This document shows, one piece after another, positions 18,345 through 29,700 of a stretch of DNA of 64,000 nt. Source of the DNA: Chitinophagaceae bacterium (lineage in GTDB: Bacteria > Bacteroidota > Bacteroidia > Chitinophagales > Chitinophagaceae); the NCBI GenBank assembly GCA_023251255.1, contig JAHEZD010000021.1, forward strand, positions 1-64,000, given 5' to 3'. A model generated the notes under the pieces. The model saw only the letters and a program-made list of their open reading frames with translations. It did not search any database and was not told where the DNA came from. The position numbers were made by a program, and so were the translations under genes. Positions within the stretch are counted from its first letter, which is position 1. Every line of letters starts with the position of its first letter.

Positions 18345-20270
18345 ATGAAACAAATAAATAAAATAACCAAACTGATACTGGCCGTTGCATTGCTAACAGT
18401 GCTGACCGTTACTTCCTGCAAAAAATTCCTTGCACCAGAAGCTGTATCATCTTTTGATACGGAATATGTTTTTGACAATGTATTGAATGCAAGGTCTGCA
18501 TTGCTTGGGTCATATCTGGCACTGGCTGGGGACTATGGATATGGCATAAGGATCAGTGGCTACTTCCCGTATGATACGGACGAAGCAATAAAGGGTACGG
18601 GTGCAGCTACCTCCGATGAAGGCCAGTTGCTTGCCCACTACCTGGCCATTCCATCCAATTTGCAGATTACCAATCCGTTCAACCAGATGTACCAAGGTGT
18701 TGAAAGGGCCAACCTGTGCATTTACAACATCCCCAAAATGGATTTGTATGCCAATGGCACTGCCACACAAAAAGCACAATTGAAGAGGATGTATGGTGAG
18801 GCACTGGTGTTAAGGGCGCAGTTCATGTATGAGCTTTGCAGGAACTGGGGCGATGTGCCTGTGCAATGGCAGCCATCGCAATACGAAACAGATTTGTTTA
18901 AGCCAAGAACCAGCCGTGACACCATTTACAACCATTTGATTGATGATTTGGCCTTGGCAGAAACCTTGATGCCTTGGAGAACAGAAGTGCCCACCATTGG
19001 CGATGCTGTTGATCAACGGTTTACCAAGGGAACAGCAAAAGCATTAAGGGCAAAGATTGCATTGACCAGGGGCGGGTATTCCTTGCCGGTAACAGGTGGT
19101 GCATTAACCCGCCCTGCTGATTACCTCACTTATTATCAAATTGCCCGTGATGAATGTTGGGACCTGATGCAGAACAGGAGCCAGCATACGTTGATGCCTT
19201 CCTATAAACTATTGTTTAGGGACTATTTATTGGCACACAATTTAAATGACCCAGCAGGTGAAGTAATGATGTGGGCGAGCATGGCATCTTCCGGTTCGGG
19301 TGCAACTACTGATAGCAAACTTGGTATCCAAACAGGAACAAAAATCAACGGGCAGGGCGGAGGCGGTATAAATATGCTGCCCACTTATTTCTATATGTTC
19401 GATTCGACGGACCAAAGAAGGGACATGACATGTGTGCCTTACGAAATCACTTTCGATACCATTAAAACCGGCCATGCTGCAAATGCCATTTATGATGGCA
19501 AGTTCAGGAGGGAATGGGTTACCAATCCAAACTTTATTTTCAGCAGTGGAAGTGCTACGGTGTCCTTCCGCCCGGCATCGAATACCAGTCTCCAGAATAT
19601 GCAATTGAGCTGGCCATTGATACGTTTTGCAGATGTGCTGCTATGGTTTGCAGAAACGGAAAATGAACTGAAGAACGGTCCAACAACTGACTGCATTGCT
19701 GCAATAAAAGAAGTGAACCAAAGAGGACACGGTGGGGCCTACACAGAAACGCCACCTGTGTTCCCTACAAATAAAACAGGGTTCTTCAAGTTCTTGGTGA
19801 AGGAAAGGATGCTGGAATTTGGTGATGAAGGTGTACGCAAATATGATTTGATCAGATGGAACCTGATGGCCACTGCCATTGCGGAAACAAGGAAGCGCCT
19901 GACCGATTGGGGAAATGCCACAGCCGCTTCGCATCCTATATTCACACCCTATACCTACATGGAAGATGGCCCCCTATATGCAAGGGATGCAACCCAGCTA
20001 CCCAGTTATTTGTACTTCGTTACCAAGCCAACTAGAACCGATATTTATGATTTCAATCCTTTTTTGAATTCTTTCTATAAGCCCAGTGCCACTGTGGCGG
20101 CCCCCACAGGACAAACAAGGGTCAACTGGTGGTTAGGCGGTTCTTCGATTGTTTCTTTTGCTAATGTTTTTGCGAGCGGTTTTACTACCGGTAAAAGCGA
20201 ACTGTTTCCCATACCCCAAACACAAAGGGACGTGAACCCCAACCTTAAGCCCCAGAACGCTGGCTATTAG
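18345..20270 (+). CDS. SusD/RagB-family surface glycan-binding lipoprotein
   Basis: This 641-residue lipoprotein caps the SusC barrel and binds the glycan. It has a signal peptide with lipobox ending at Cys25 (LTVTSC). Next come the N-terminal SusD segment (FLAPEAVSSFDTEYVFDNVLNARSALLGSYL), the TPR-like helices (YQGVERANLCIYNIP, MYGEALVLRAQFMYELCRNWGDVPV) and the family C-terminus (WPLIRFADVLLWFAETENEL, KERMLEFGDEGVRKYDLIRWN, FPIPQTQRDVNPNLKPQNAGY). It should form a pair with the SusC just upstream. It is somewhat longer than the SusD archetype, as is common for pectin loci. Confidence 0.96.
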   Translation: MKQINKITKLILAVALLTVLTVTSCKKFLAPEAVSSFDTEYVFDNVLNARSALLGSYLALAGDYGYGIRISGYFPYDTDEAIKGTGAATSDEGQLLAHYLAIPSNLQITNPFNQMYQGVERANLCIYNIPKMDLYANGTATQKAQLKRMYGEALVLRAQFMYELCRNWGDVPVQWQPSQYETDLFKPRTSRDTIYNHLIDDLALAETLMPWRTEVPTIGDAVDQRFTKGTAKALRAKIALTRGGYSLPVTGGALTRPADYLTYYQIARDECWDLMQNRSQHTLMPSYKLLFRDYLLAHNLNDPAGEVMMWASMASSGSGATTDSKLGIQTGTKINGQGGGGINMLPTYFYMFDSTDQRRDMTCVPYEITFDTIKTGHAANAIYDGKFRREWVTNPNFIFSSGSATVSFRPASNTSLQNMQLSWPLIRFADVLLWFAETENELKNGPTTDCIAAIKEVNQRGHGGAYTETPPVFPTNKTGFFKFLVKERMLEFGDEGVRKYDLIRWNLMATAIAETRKRLTDWGNATAASHPIFTPYTYMEDGPLYARDATQLPSYLYFVTKPTRTDIYDFNPFLNSFYKPSATVAAPTGQTRVNWWLGGSSIVSFANVFASGFTTGKSELFPIPQTQRDVNPNLKPQNAGY

Positions 20271-20325
20271 ATTGGTATTGACAAAATTGCAAACAATTAT
20301 TTTTCATTATAGCAAGCAAGATGCT

Positions 20326-20361
20326 CAAGTAATCCCTGCTGGTCTCAGCAGGGTGTTCTTG
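20326..20361 (+). terminator. Intercistronic hairpin between susD and CE8 gene
   Basis: CCCTGCTG (20334-20341) pairs with CAGCAGGG (20346-20353) over a 4-nt loop, and CAAG/CTTG (20326-20329/20358-20361) extends it. No T run follows, so it may be an mRNA-stabilising or attenuating element that lowers expression of downstream enzymes relative to susCD. Confidence 0.55.
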
Positions 20362-20407
20362 GGACTTGCCAAATGGCGCTAGACTTCCAGAAAATAAAAC
20401 ATTCAAC

Positions 20408-23400
20408 ATGAAATTTCTTTCTTCAAAACAAGTTTTTCTTTTTTCTATCCTCCTTGCATTGTTCTCCACTGCGGCAAATGCACAATATGATGTTATTGTA
20501 GCGAAGGATGGTAGCGGAAGCTTTACAACATTACAAGCAGCCATAGATGCTGCTCCTGCTGCAAGGACAAACGCTTATAAAATCTTTGTCAAGAAAGGGA
20601 AATACAGGGAGAAGGTTACGATACCTTCAACCAAGCCCTTCTTGTACATTATTGGTGAAAGCATCAATGAAACCATTATCTCCTGGGATGATTATGCAGG
20701 TAAGGCTGGTGTCATAGAAATAGCTACCATAACAATGAATGCTGCGGACTGTGCCATGATTGGGCTAACAGTTGAAAATGCTTGGGGAAGGCAGAATGAC
20801 GGCCCACAGGCATTGGCTGTAAAGGCAAATGCAAGTAGGTTGATATTCAAGAACTGTAGGTTCATTAGTGGACAGGATACGGTGCAGGCAACAGGTACTG
20901 GCAACAAGCAATACTTCAGTAACTGCTATTTTGATGGCAACACAGATTATATTTATGGTTCTGCCATTGCTGCATTTGATTCCTGCGTAGTTTTTTCAAG
21001 GGACAGGACTGATGGTTCAGGTGGCGGCTACCTTACAGCAGCCAATACACCCATTGGCCAGACCTATGGTTATGTATTCAGGAACTGCCTTCTCCCCAAT
21101 AACAATGGGACAACAACCTATACTTTGGGAAGGCCATGGGGCAATGATGTACAGCCTTATACTTCAGAAACCAAAGTGGTATTCCTCAATTGCAGAATGG
21201 GCACTACAATAATACCTGCCCGTTGGTCTGTATGGTCGGCCACCACCAATACTGCTGCTATAACCTATGCTGAATATAATACCATGTATTTCAATGGAAT
21301 GCCCGTAGACCTTAGCCAAAGATTAAGCTGGACACAGCAATTGAACAGTACGCAGGCAGCACCTTATTTTGTAAACAGCAACCTGTTTGGTACTTGGGAC
21401 CCCTGTGCAGTACTTGCCTCCACCTGTGTTCCAATGAGTCCCATACTTTCCATGAGCAATGTAAGGGTAAACAGAAGCACATCTGCTTCAACAGTTAAGT
21501 TCAATCTTTGCTGGCCAGCCAATGGGGCAACCATTCAATTGCTTAGAAGTACAGACAGCCTGAATTTTGCTACAACCGCAGCAGTAGTGGGGACACTGAA
21601 TGTAACAACTGATACAACTGTTTCCTACCAGTTCACAGATGCACTGCCCCCTTCTGGCACTTCCTATTTTTACAAGGTAAAAGCTACGAAGACCGGGCTG
21701 GATGCATCTACAAGCGACACTATGTTGAAAGTGAACATTTCGATTCCGCTGAATGGTGATTACAGAAGTGCGGGTTCTGGTCCATGGTCAAATAATGTTT
21801 CATCATTGGCCACACTTACAAGTGGTGCAGTTACAGCGGTTGCCATCACTGCTAGTCCATCGGGTTATACAAGTGCCCCAACTATCACTTTTACGGCTGC
21901 ACCATCGGGCGGCACAACTGCTACAGGAACGGCCATTTTAACAGGAGGTGTTGTAACAGGTGTTACCATTACCAATCCAGGCGCAGGTTATACTGCTGTT
22001 CCAACACTTACCTTTTCAACCACTGGGGTTGGTGGCAATTCCATTTGGGAAAAATACACTTCATCAACCAGTACTTGGGGGGCGGTTACATTGGGTACTG
22101 CTCCTTCCAATGCAAACGTAACCATCGTGTCAGGGCACACTGTGACATTGAACAGCTTGTCAAGCGCAACAAATTTAACCATACAGAATAGTGCGGTACT
22201 TAACTCAACGGGAACGGCAGCAGGTTCGGGAGTTTTAGGTCCACAAACCCTACGTGCAGGATCGGGCACTGCACCAGTAACAACCGTAATCCAGAATGAT
22301 GGTTTATTCGGTTCCACAAATGGAGTGGGGGACGGTATTATTTTGGAAGCGTTTAATACATGCAACAGCTTAACAATAACAGGCTCAGGAACCACATCCA
22401 TTGCACGTTTCAGGCCAACTGCTGGAAATGCAAACAACCTGAACGTGGTGATTGACCAGAACATGTCTTTTGGTTATAACAATGTAAGCTTCACAGGTTA
22501 CTATAATACAAGTACCAATCTGGCAACGGAAAATGTAACCGTTACCATTAATGCAGGCAAAACAGTTAAGATTGCAAATGCCTCGGGAGGTGTCCATGCA
22601 GGTGCAGCCTTAAATAGCAATCCTCAAGGCAATGTTACCTATAATATCAATGGTATCCTTGATTTAAGTTCAGTTACTTCATTGCAGAATTTTGTACCGA
22701 GTTCCAATGCTGCATCAACAGCTTCTGTTACCACCATGAATATTTACGGAAGTGTGATTTTGGGAACAGGTGGTTTGAATACGGTTTCAAGTGTGTCAAC
22801 CAATTTGGCAACTGCAAAAATCAATATCAAAAATGGCAGTGTGCTGGATGCCAGTTTAGCAAATACACTTACTACAACAACGGGCTCCACTGGCTGCTTT
22901 TTTGTGGTGGAGGGAACAGGTGCATTGAAACGCAATGTTGGAGGTACGGCCAAGTTTTTCCCAATCGGTACTTCGGCAACCAGCTACTCTCCTGTAACGC
23001 TTACAAACACAGGTATAGCCGACAATTTTACTGTTGGCGTTAAAAATACATTCAGCAATGCTTTGCCCAACCCTTCAAAAGCTGTAACCAAGCAATGGAG
23101 CATTGTAGCAGACAATGCAAGTGGCTCAAATATAGCTGCATCATTTGGATGGGCAACTTCAGATCAGGCATCTGGGTTTTCCCCATCAGCAAATCTTGTA
23201 GTGGCGAACTATAATGGCAGTTCCTGGTTGGGTACTTCTGCAACAACTGCAACAGGTACAGGTACATTGGCAGATCCATATGTAACGTCTGCAATGGGAT
23301 TCACAAGCTATGGCAATTTTGCTGTGGCCAATATAGAAGCGTTGCCGGTAACCCTTCTTTCTTTCAATGCTGGTTATGAAAGCAACCAGATAAAAACATG

Positions 23401-23875
23401 GTGGACTACCACTAACGAGATCAATCTTTCTTCTTTCATGGTTGAAAGAAGTATTGATGGAACAAACTTTATTCCAGTAGGAACAGTAAAAGCAAAAAAT
23501 GGTACAGGCAATAACAGTTACAGTTTTGTGGATGCAAATATTGGAACTGATATTGTTTATTACAGATTGAAATCCATCAACACTGATGGTTCCTACAAGT
23601 ACAGTAAAACAGTTGTATTGAACAGTAAGCTAAAGGATAAGTTAACCGTTTATCCAAACCCATCCACTTCTTCCATTACCATTACCCATAACAAAGCAAA
23701 CATGAACGCTATGGTAGAAGTATACACAGCAGATGGAAGAAAATTAATCATTCAAAAATTGCAACAAGGAGCTACACAAACTTCTCTTGATGTTTCAAGA
23801 TTGGGTAATGGGAATTATTGGTTGATGTACGATGATAATGGTATTGTATCAACCACAAAATTCACCAAGCAATAA
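20408..23875 (+). CDS. Secreted multi-domain pectin methylesterase (CE8) with T9SS signal
   Basis: The protein removes methyl esters from homogalacturonan. The start chosen (1155 aa) gives a proper signal peptide MKFLSSKQVFLFSILLALFS...NAQ; a frame extending to 20366 has none. The CE8 right-handed beta-helix spans about residues 27-345. It shows Gln134 (GPQA), G-Q156-D157-T, the second Asp in D180-Y-I-Y-G and Arg242 in GRPW, the family's catalytic set. Then come an Fn3-like domain (about 360-450), Thr/Gly-rich beta repeats (about 455-980) and a second Fn3-like domain (LLSFNAGYESNQIKTWWTT). The T9SS type A sorting domain (about 1080-1155) starts LTVYPNP and ends TTKFTKQ. It should be displayed on the cell surface or released. 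Confidence 0.92.
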   Translation: MKFLSSKQVFLFSILLALFSTAANAQYDVIVAKDGSGSFTTLQAAIDAAPAARTNAYKIFVKKGKYREKVTIPSTKPFLYIIGESINETIISWDDYAGKAGVIEIATITMNAADCAMIGLTVENAWGRQNDGPQALAVKANASRLIFKNCRFISGQDTVQATGTGNKQYFSNCYFDGNTDYIYGSAIAAFDSCVVFSRDRTDGSGGGYLTAANTPIGQTYGYVFRNCLLPNNNGTTTYTLGRPWGNDVQPYTSETKVVFLNCRMGTTIIPARWSVWSATTNTAAITYAEYNTMYFNGMPVDLSQRLSWTQQLNSTQAAPYFVNSNLFGTWDPCAVLASTCVPMSPILSMSNVRVNRSTSASTVKFNLCWPANGATIQLLRSTDSLNFATTAAVVGTLNVTTDTTVSYQFTDALPPSGTSYFYKVKATKTGLDASTSDTMLKVNISIPLNGDYRSAGSGPWSNNVSSLATLTSGAVTAVAITASPSGYTSAPTITFTAAPSGGTTATGTAILTGGVVTGVTITNPGAGYTAVPTLTFSTTGVGGNSIWEKYTSSTSTWGAVTLGTAPSNANVTIVSGHTVTLNSLSSATNLTIQNSAVLNSTGTAAGSGVLGPQTLRAGSGTAPVTTVIQNDGLFGSTNGVGDGIILEAFNTCNSLTITGSGTTSIARFRPTAGNANNLNVVIDQNMSFGYNNVSFTGYYNTSTNLATENVTVTINAGKTVKIANASGGVHAGAALNSNPQGNVTYNINGILDLSSVTSLQNFVPSSNAASTASVTTMNIYGSVILGTGGLNTVSSVSTNLATAKINIKNGSVLDASLANTLTTTTGSTGCFFVVEGTGALKRNVGGTAKFFPIGTSATSYSPVTLTNTGIADNFTVGVKNTFSNALPNPSKAVTKQWSIVADNASGSNIAASFGWATSDQASGFSPSANLVVANYNGSSWLGTSATTATGTGTLADPYVTSAMGFTSYGNFAVANIEALPVTLLSFNAGYESNQIKTWWTTTNEINLSSFMVERSIDGTNFIPVGTVKAKNGTGNNSYSFVDANIGTDIVYYRLKSINTDGSYKYSKTVVLNSKLKDKLTVYPNPSTSSITITHNKANMNAMVEVYTADGRKLIIQKLQQGATQTSLDVSRLGNGNYWLMYDDNGIVSTTKFTKQ

Positions 23876-23889
23876 TACATACATACATA

Positions 23890-23952
23890 AAAACCGTTTT
23901 CGACAAGCTCAAGCTGGCAGTATTTTTTCATGTTGAGCTGATTGAAACATAG
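23890..23952. repeat. REP-like palindromic repeat between CE8 and PL1 genes
   Basis: The segment holds TTTTCGACAAGCTCAAGCTG and, after a T run, an imperfect complement CATGTTGAGCTGATTGAAAC. It belongs to the same sequence class as the repeats at 53968-54018 and inside the MITE-like elements. It may act as a partial terminator between the two enzyme genes. Confidence 0.5.
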
Positions 23953-24059
23953 ACAAAATGGAGCAATAATTTTTTCGAAGCATGATTGAAGGTAGGAGTG
24001 GTAGCATCCGTAACAGGATGCTGCCTTCTTCAAATCAAAACCGCTAAATAAATTAACAG

Positions 24060-26678
24060 ATGAAATTTTTTTGCGACCAAGCCAAATATATTTTATTGCT
24101 TTTGCTGATGTCAACAGCAATACGTATAACTGCCCAGCAAATTTCTTTTCCTGGTGCCGAGGGTGCAGGAAAGTTTGCCAGTGGTGGGCGTGGCACTGTT
24201 TCTACTATGACCACGGTTTTTGAAGTGACCAATTTAACAGATGTAAACACAGTGGGCAGTCTACGCTATGCCTGCAGCCAATCAACTGCAACTTATCCAT
24301 ACAGGACAATCGTATTCAGGGTTTCTGGAACGGTGCATCTCAATTCAAAATTGCCCATACCCAAAAATACGACCGTTGCTGGTCAAACAGCCCCTGGTGA
24401 TGGCATCTGTTTGGCTGATTACCCTGTAGTGATTAATGGTGACAATGTAATTGTTAGATATATCCGTTGCAGGATGGGCGACAAGAACCAATTGAAAACA
24501 ACACCGTCAAACTGTGGTGTTCCCGTTGCTCCATTCACTGCAAGCTGTATGCCTTTGGATGGCAGCGGAGGGGATGATGCCTTCGGAGACCTTGGACACA
24601 AAAACTTAATCATAGACCATTGCACTATTAGTTGGAGTACCGATGAAGCATTGACTTTTTATCGTGGCGATAGCCTTACGCTTCAATGGAACATGATTAG
24701 CGAACCATTGAACTATTCCTACCACTTTGAAACCGGTGATGCAGATTTCGAAAGTCATGGATTTGGTGGTATTTGGGGTTCATTACATGGTACATTTCAC
24801 CACAATTTATTTGCCCATTGCAAGAGCCGTAACCCAAGGTTTGGGGGCAATACTAGCTATGCAGTTGGTGCAATTGAAAGTGCGGATTTCAGGAACAATG
24901 TAATTTATGACTGGGGCCTTTATACTGTTTATGGTGGTGAAGGCGGCCAGTACAATTTGGTGAACAATTATTACAAATATGGACCTTCAACTGGCAGTGG
25001 TACCAAGTACAGGATTGTGAATGTAGACAGCAATGCAACTTTCTCTTTGGCCAAATATTACCTATCCGGAAACTATGTGGATGGCTCCACTACCAACACC
25101 AGCAATAACTGGTCTGGTGCATATATGTTGGGAGGCAATGCTGCCGATACTGTTAAGTCAAAAGTATACACTCCCTTTCTTGCGGGTTATTTACCAAGCT
25201 CCACAGATGCTGCATTAGTTGCTTATGACACTGTACTGAAAGGCGCAGGTTGCACTATCCCTAATAGGGATACTTTGGACAAGCGCATTGTGAATGATGT
25301 AAAGAACAGGACAGGAAGGCTGATAGATGTGCAAGGTGGCTATCCACATGCCACGCCTTATGCACAAACAGTTGATGCCTGGCCTTATTTGGCAACAGCT
25401 ACACCGCCAATAGATACAGACCATGATGGCATGCCCGATGCTTGGGAAACAAGCAATGGACTCAACCCAAACAATGCAAATGACAGGGGACTATTTGCAG
25501 CCAATGGCTACACCAATCTAGAAAATTATTTGAATGGCATAACAGCCACGATAGTTGTACCGACACCAACTACACCTGCTTCTGCCACATGGCCATTGTT
25601 AACAGACCAAACAGCATCTGTGGTTGGCAGTGTTACTGCCACCAACCAATCATTGGGCTCCTACTTAGTAGGCATACAATATGGTAGCACATTTGGAACC
25701 ATTGCTGGATGGCAACGTACAGGAAGCACTTCTTTCCTGCCTATTGGGTATGATGCCAATTCATACACTGAATATAGGCTTTTTCCTTCCAATGGAAAGC
25801 ATTTTACTGCTACATCCATAGAGCTTGGCGCTTTGGGCGGAGGCACGGGAACAGCAAGGATGGCTATGTATTACTCGCTGGATAATTTTGCTACTTCTGC
25901 ACCTATTGGCTCATGTACTTACAATGGTTCAAGTTATGATGCCACAACTACAGGAACCCCTGTTGCATTGCTGAATACAAGCACCACGCCTCTGGCAGGG
26001 CAGCAAATAGCAACACTTCCAACATTTATTCCGGTATCGCCATCGCAAACATTGACTGTAAGGATTTACGCATGGATTACAGGAACCGGCAACCGTTATT
26101 TCGCCAGCCAGAATGTAAAGATTGATGGGGTTACTTCAGATGTTTCATTGCCATTATCACTCATTCATTTTTCTGCTGCCATGCAAAATGGAAATGCAAA
26201 ACTTCTTTGGGAAACATCCAATGAAATAAACATGAAAGACTTTGAGGTGGAGAGCGCCAACGACGGAAAAACATTTACTTCAATAGGAAATGTTCCAGCA
26301 TCAAACAATGCAATCAACAGTTATTCATTTACAGATAATAGTAAACTAAATAACGTAGCCTATTACAAACTGAAAATGATTGGAAAGGATGGCCAGTTCC
26401 AGTACAGTTCTATAGTTACTGTAAACAGCAAATCAAAAAATGTCATTTCCATTTATCCCAATCCTGTTGTTAATACCATTACCATTAAGCATGGCACTGC
26501 ATCCAGCAATGCTGTTGCCACTATTCTAAACATAGAAGGAAAGAAACTGCAAACAGTGCCTATACTATCCAATTCCACACAAACCTCTTTTGACTTAGGC
26601 CATTTGAAGTTGGGGATTTATCTATTGCAGTTCGTTGATGATAACGGAATTCAAACGATTAAGTTCCTCAAACAATAA
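24060..26678 (+). CDS. Secreted pectate lyase (PL1) with T9SS signal
   Basis: This 872-residue enzyme would cleave de-esterified homogalacturonan by beta-elimination. It has a signal peptide (1-25). The PL1 beta-helix (about 26-440) begins FPGAEGAGKFASGGRG, with VRYIRCRMGD, IIDHCTISWSTDEALTF and the catalytic-arginine region HHNLFAHCKSRNPRFGG (about 246-262). A calcium-binding thrombospondin-3-like loop, DTDHDGMPDAWE, lies at about 453-464. A beta-sandwich region follows (about 500-690), then an Fn3-like domain (LIHFSAAMQNGNAKLLWET) and a T9SS type A domain (ISIYPNPVVN to the C-terminal TIKFLKQ). Its C-terminal third matches that of the upstream CE8 protein, pointing to a shared export module. 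Confidence 0.92.
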   Translation: MKFFCDQAKYILLLLLMSTAIRITAQQISFPGAEGAGKFASGGRGTVSTMTTVFEVTNLTDVNTVGSLRYACSQSTATYPYRTIVFRVSGTVHLNSKLPIPKNTTVAGQTAPGDGICLADYPVVINGDNVIVRYIRCRMGDKNQLKTTPSNCGVPVAPFTASCMPLDGSGGDDAFGDLGHKNLIIDHCTISWSTDEALTFYRGDSLTLQWNMISEPLNYSYHFETGDADFESHGFGGIWGSLHGTFHHNLFAHCKSRNPRFGGNTSYAVGAIESADFRNNVIYDWGLYTVYGGEGGQYNLVNNYYKYGPSTGSGTKYRIVNVDSNATFSLAKYYLSGNYVDGSTTNTSNNWSGAYMLGGNAADTVKSKVYTPFLAGYLPSSTDAALVAYDTVLKGAGCTIPNRDTLDKRIVNDVKNRTGRLIDVQGGYPHATPYAQTVDAWPYLATATPPIDTDHDGMPDAWETSNGLNPNNANDRGLFAANGYTNLENYLNGITATIVVPTPTTPASATWPLLTDQTASVVGSVTATNQSLGSYLVGIQYGSTFGTIAGWQRTGSTSFLPIGYDANSYTEYRLFPSNGKHFTATSIELGALGGGTGTARMAMYYSLDNFATSAPIGSCTYNGSSYDATTTGTPVALLNTSTTPLAGQQIATLPTFIPVSPSQTLTVRIYAWITGTGNRYFASQNVKIDGVTSDVSLPLSLIHFSAAMQNGNAKLLWETSNEINMKDFEVESANDGKTFTSIGNVPASNNAINSYSFTDNSKLNNVAYYKLKMIGKDGQFQYSSIVTVNSKSKNVISIYPNPVVNTITIKHGTASSNAVATILNIEGKKLQTVPILSNSTQTSFDLGHLKLGIYLLQFVDDNGIQTIKFLKQ

Positions 26679-26723
26679 TTTTTCTTTTAACCATCAATCA
26701 ATGCTTACCAAAACGATTGCCTT

Positions 26724-29700
26724 ATGAAACAATTCAACAAAATGCTTGCATTAGTAGTACTGTTGGTACTGCCGTTTGCATCAGCAAAACTTTCAGCACA
26801 AACAGCACCCACCATCCCTCCAGCAGACGGAGAATACAGGAGTACAGGCGCAGTAAATTTTACATTGGCCACCAACTGGGAAATGGCTTCAGGCGGTACT
26901 TGGTCCGCTGCTGCAAGCGCGCCCAATGGCACAAAAACCATTACCATACAAAGTGCAACCACATTAACTGTTGACCAACCAGTTACAGTTACAGGCTATA
27001 TCAAAAATGCGGGAACCATTGTTTTGGTGGCAACCACAACTGCATCCACAACAACCAGCGCCACTACTACAGGCAGTAACAATGTTGCCCTAACTGCATC
27101 CAACCCAAGTATTGCCGTAGGTCAAATTTTGAATGCACCAACTGGTACTGCTTTCCCGGCAGGGGTACAGGTTACTGGCATTTCAGGAACTTCATTGACA
27201 TTGTCGCAAACAGCTTTGGGGGCTATCACCAGTTCATTTGCTTATAGTTTTTATAGCAATTACCTGACCTTCTCAACAGGAACGTATGAGCATGCCCAAG
27301 ATGGAGGTGCAATACCTATTTCAATTTGGGGCGCCACATCAACCTGCTTGATAACAGGAGTGGTGGCTACAGCACCAGGGACCAACGCTACCAGTTGCCA
27401 AAATTTTGGGAACTTTATTTGGGACTGCACCAACCAGACTACAGCATCGTTAACCATGGCATGGGCAGGTATAACCTTTCAGGGAAATGTAACCATTAAG
27501 AATACTGGTACAACAGGCGTTGGTTCAGGTTTAAATGCAGGAAGCATAAGATTGTCTTCTGCCAATCCTTTAAACAATGCAAACATAACAGCCGTACCAA
27601 TTACCATTAATGGCGATTTGATTATTGGAACAACTACCACCAAGGCCAATGTATCAACAAGTGGTTCAGGAGGCTTGCAAGTGTATAATGTAACTGTTAA
27701 AGGAAACATTAATGTAGGCACTTCTGCATTTGGTGGCAGTACTTGGGGCATTGCTGGAGGCTCTGGTGGGCCAGCTATCTTAACTTTAACCGGCACCAAT
27801 GGCAATGGTGATTTTATTGTAGCAGGGACAAGTTCTACACTGACAGCCAATAATGCTACAAAAGTAATTTTTGCAAAAGCTGGAACACAACTATTCTCCT
27901 ATCCCGTATCTGCTTCTGTTGGCCTTGTAACATGGGAGGTTTCCAATGGCACAACGCTTAACCTTGGGTCACAGGTTATAAGTGGGGGCGGAGGTTTCAT
28001 CATGAATACAGGTGCCACTTTAATGGGGTCGATTAATACATTCTCAGGTGGCAATATTCAAACCACCAATAAATTAATCAATACAGGTGCAAACTTTGTA
28101 TTGAATGGCTCTACTGCACAAATATTGGCTTTCCCATCAACAAGCAGTGTGGTGGCTTATAGCTATGCAACAGCAGCATTCCCCATTGGGGCAACAAATA
28201 TTATTTTGTCTGTGGCAAACAGTAATATCCAAGTAGGGCAAACTATCACGGGTACTAGTATTCCTGCTGGTGCAACTGTTGCAGCCATTTCTGGTACATC
28301 ATTAACTTTAAGTACAGCTTTGACTGCTATACTTGCAGTGAATACCGCATTGACCTTTTCAAATGCAGCAGTAACGAAACAGTCCATTAACAACTTAACC
28401 ATTAGCAATACTGCTGCAAGCCCCGGTGTTACCATTAGCACCATTCCTGTAACGGTAAATGGTGTCCTTTCATTTGGTAGTGTAAACAACGCCACCCTAA
28501 CCACAGGTGGAAATTTAGTGATAGGTTCTTCTGCATCGGGTACAGGCAGGATCGCAGACATTACCAATGCTGGTGCCAATTCAGGCAATGTAATCAGTGG
28601 CAACGTTACTGTTCAGCGTTACATTCCATCAAGCAACAGGGCCTACAGGTTCCTATCGCCAAGTGTAACAACAACCGGTTTCATCAAGGCCAATTGGCAG
28701 GAAGGGACAAGCAATCCCAATACTTCAACCAACAACAATCCCAATCCAGGATACGGAACCCATATCACTGGTTCCACAGCAGGGTTGAACGGTTTTGATG
28801 CAACGGTTACAGGTAATGCATCTTTGTACCAGTTCAACAACACTACACAGTTATGGAGCAGCATTGCCAACACGGATGCCACAGTTTTAACAGCAGGCAA
28901 TGCCTACAGGATATTAATTAGAGGTGACAGGTCAACTGATTTGAATACACAGCCAGCTTCAAATACGGCAACCACTTTGCGTGCAACAGGCAGCTTATTA
29001 ACAGGTTCAGTAATTATGAACAGCACAGGCGCTGGTGCCACAGCGGGCATGCCGTTACTGTCTGCTGCCATTGGTGGCTACAGCTTTGTGGGCAATCCCT
29101 ATGCATCACCTGTTAACTGGGACAATGTTTACACATCAGCAGTCGGGTTGGAAGATTATTATTATACATGGGACCCAACAAGGGGTACCCATGGTGCATA
29201 CGTTTATTGGGACAAATCGGATGGTGCCAATGGTGGTTCGGTAGGTTCTGCTGTTAATCAGCACATACAGCCCGGTCAGGCAATATTTGTAAGGAGCAGT
29301 TCCGCAACGCCAGTACTTACGTTCAATGAAGCACATAAGAGCAGCAGCTTTACCAATACATTCAGAACACAAACAACACTTACTGGCAAACTTTCAATTG
29401 GCTTGACCAATACGGCCCTGATGGCTGCCAACAATGGGTTTGATGGTGCCAACATCCTGTTTGCAGATAATTTTTCTGGCGCTATTGATGGGGAGGACAT
29501 ACCCAAAATGAACAATCAGGACGAGAACCTTTCAGTCTATAGCAATACAACCAATTTGATGAAGGAGTCAAGGCCAACTGTTACTGCAAACGATACTGTG
29601 CAGTTAAGGATATGGCAATTGGCCTCCAATAGCTACATCCTCACTTTTGATGCACAGCAGTTTACTACCAACAAGGAAGCCTATTTACTGGATGGTTATT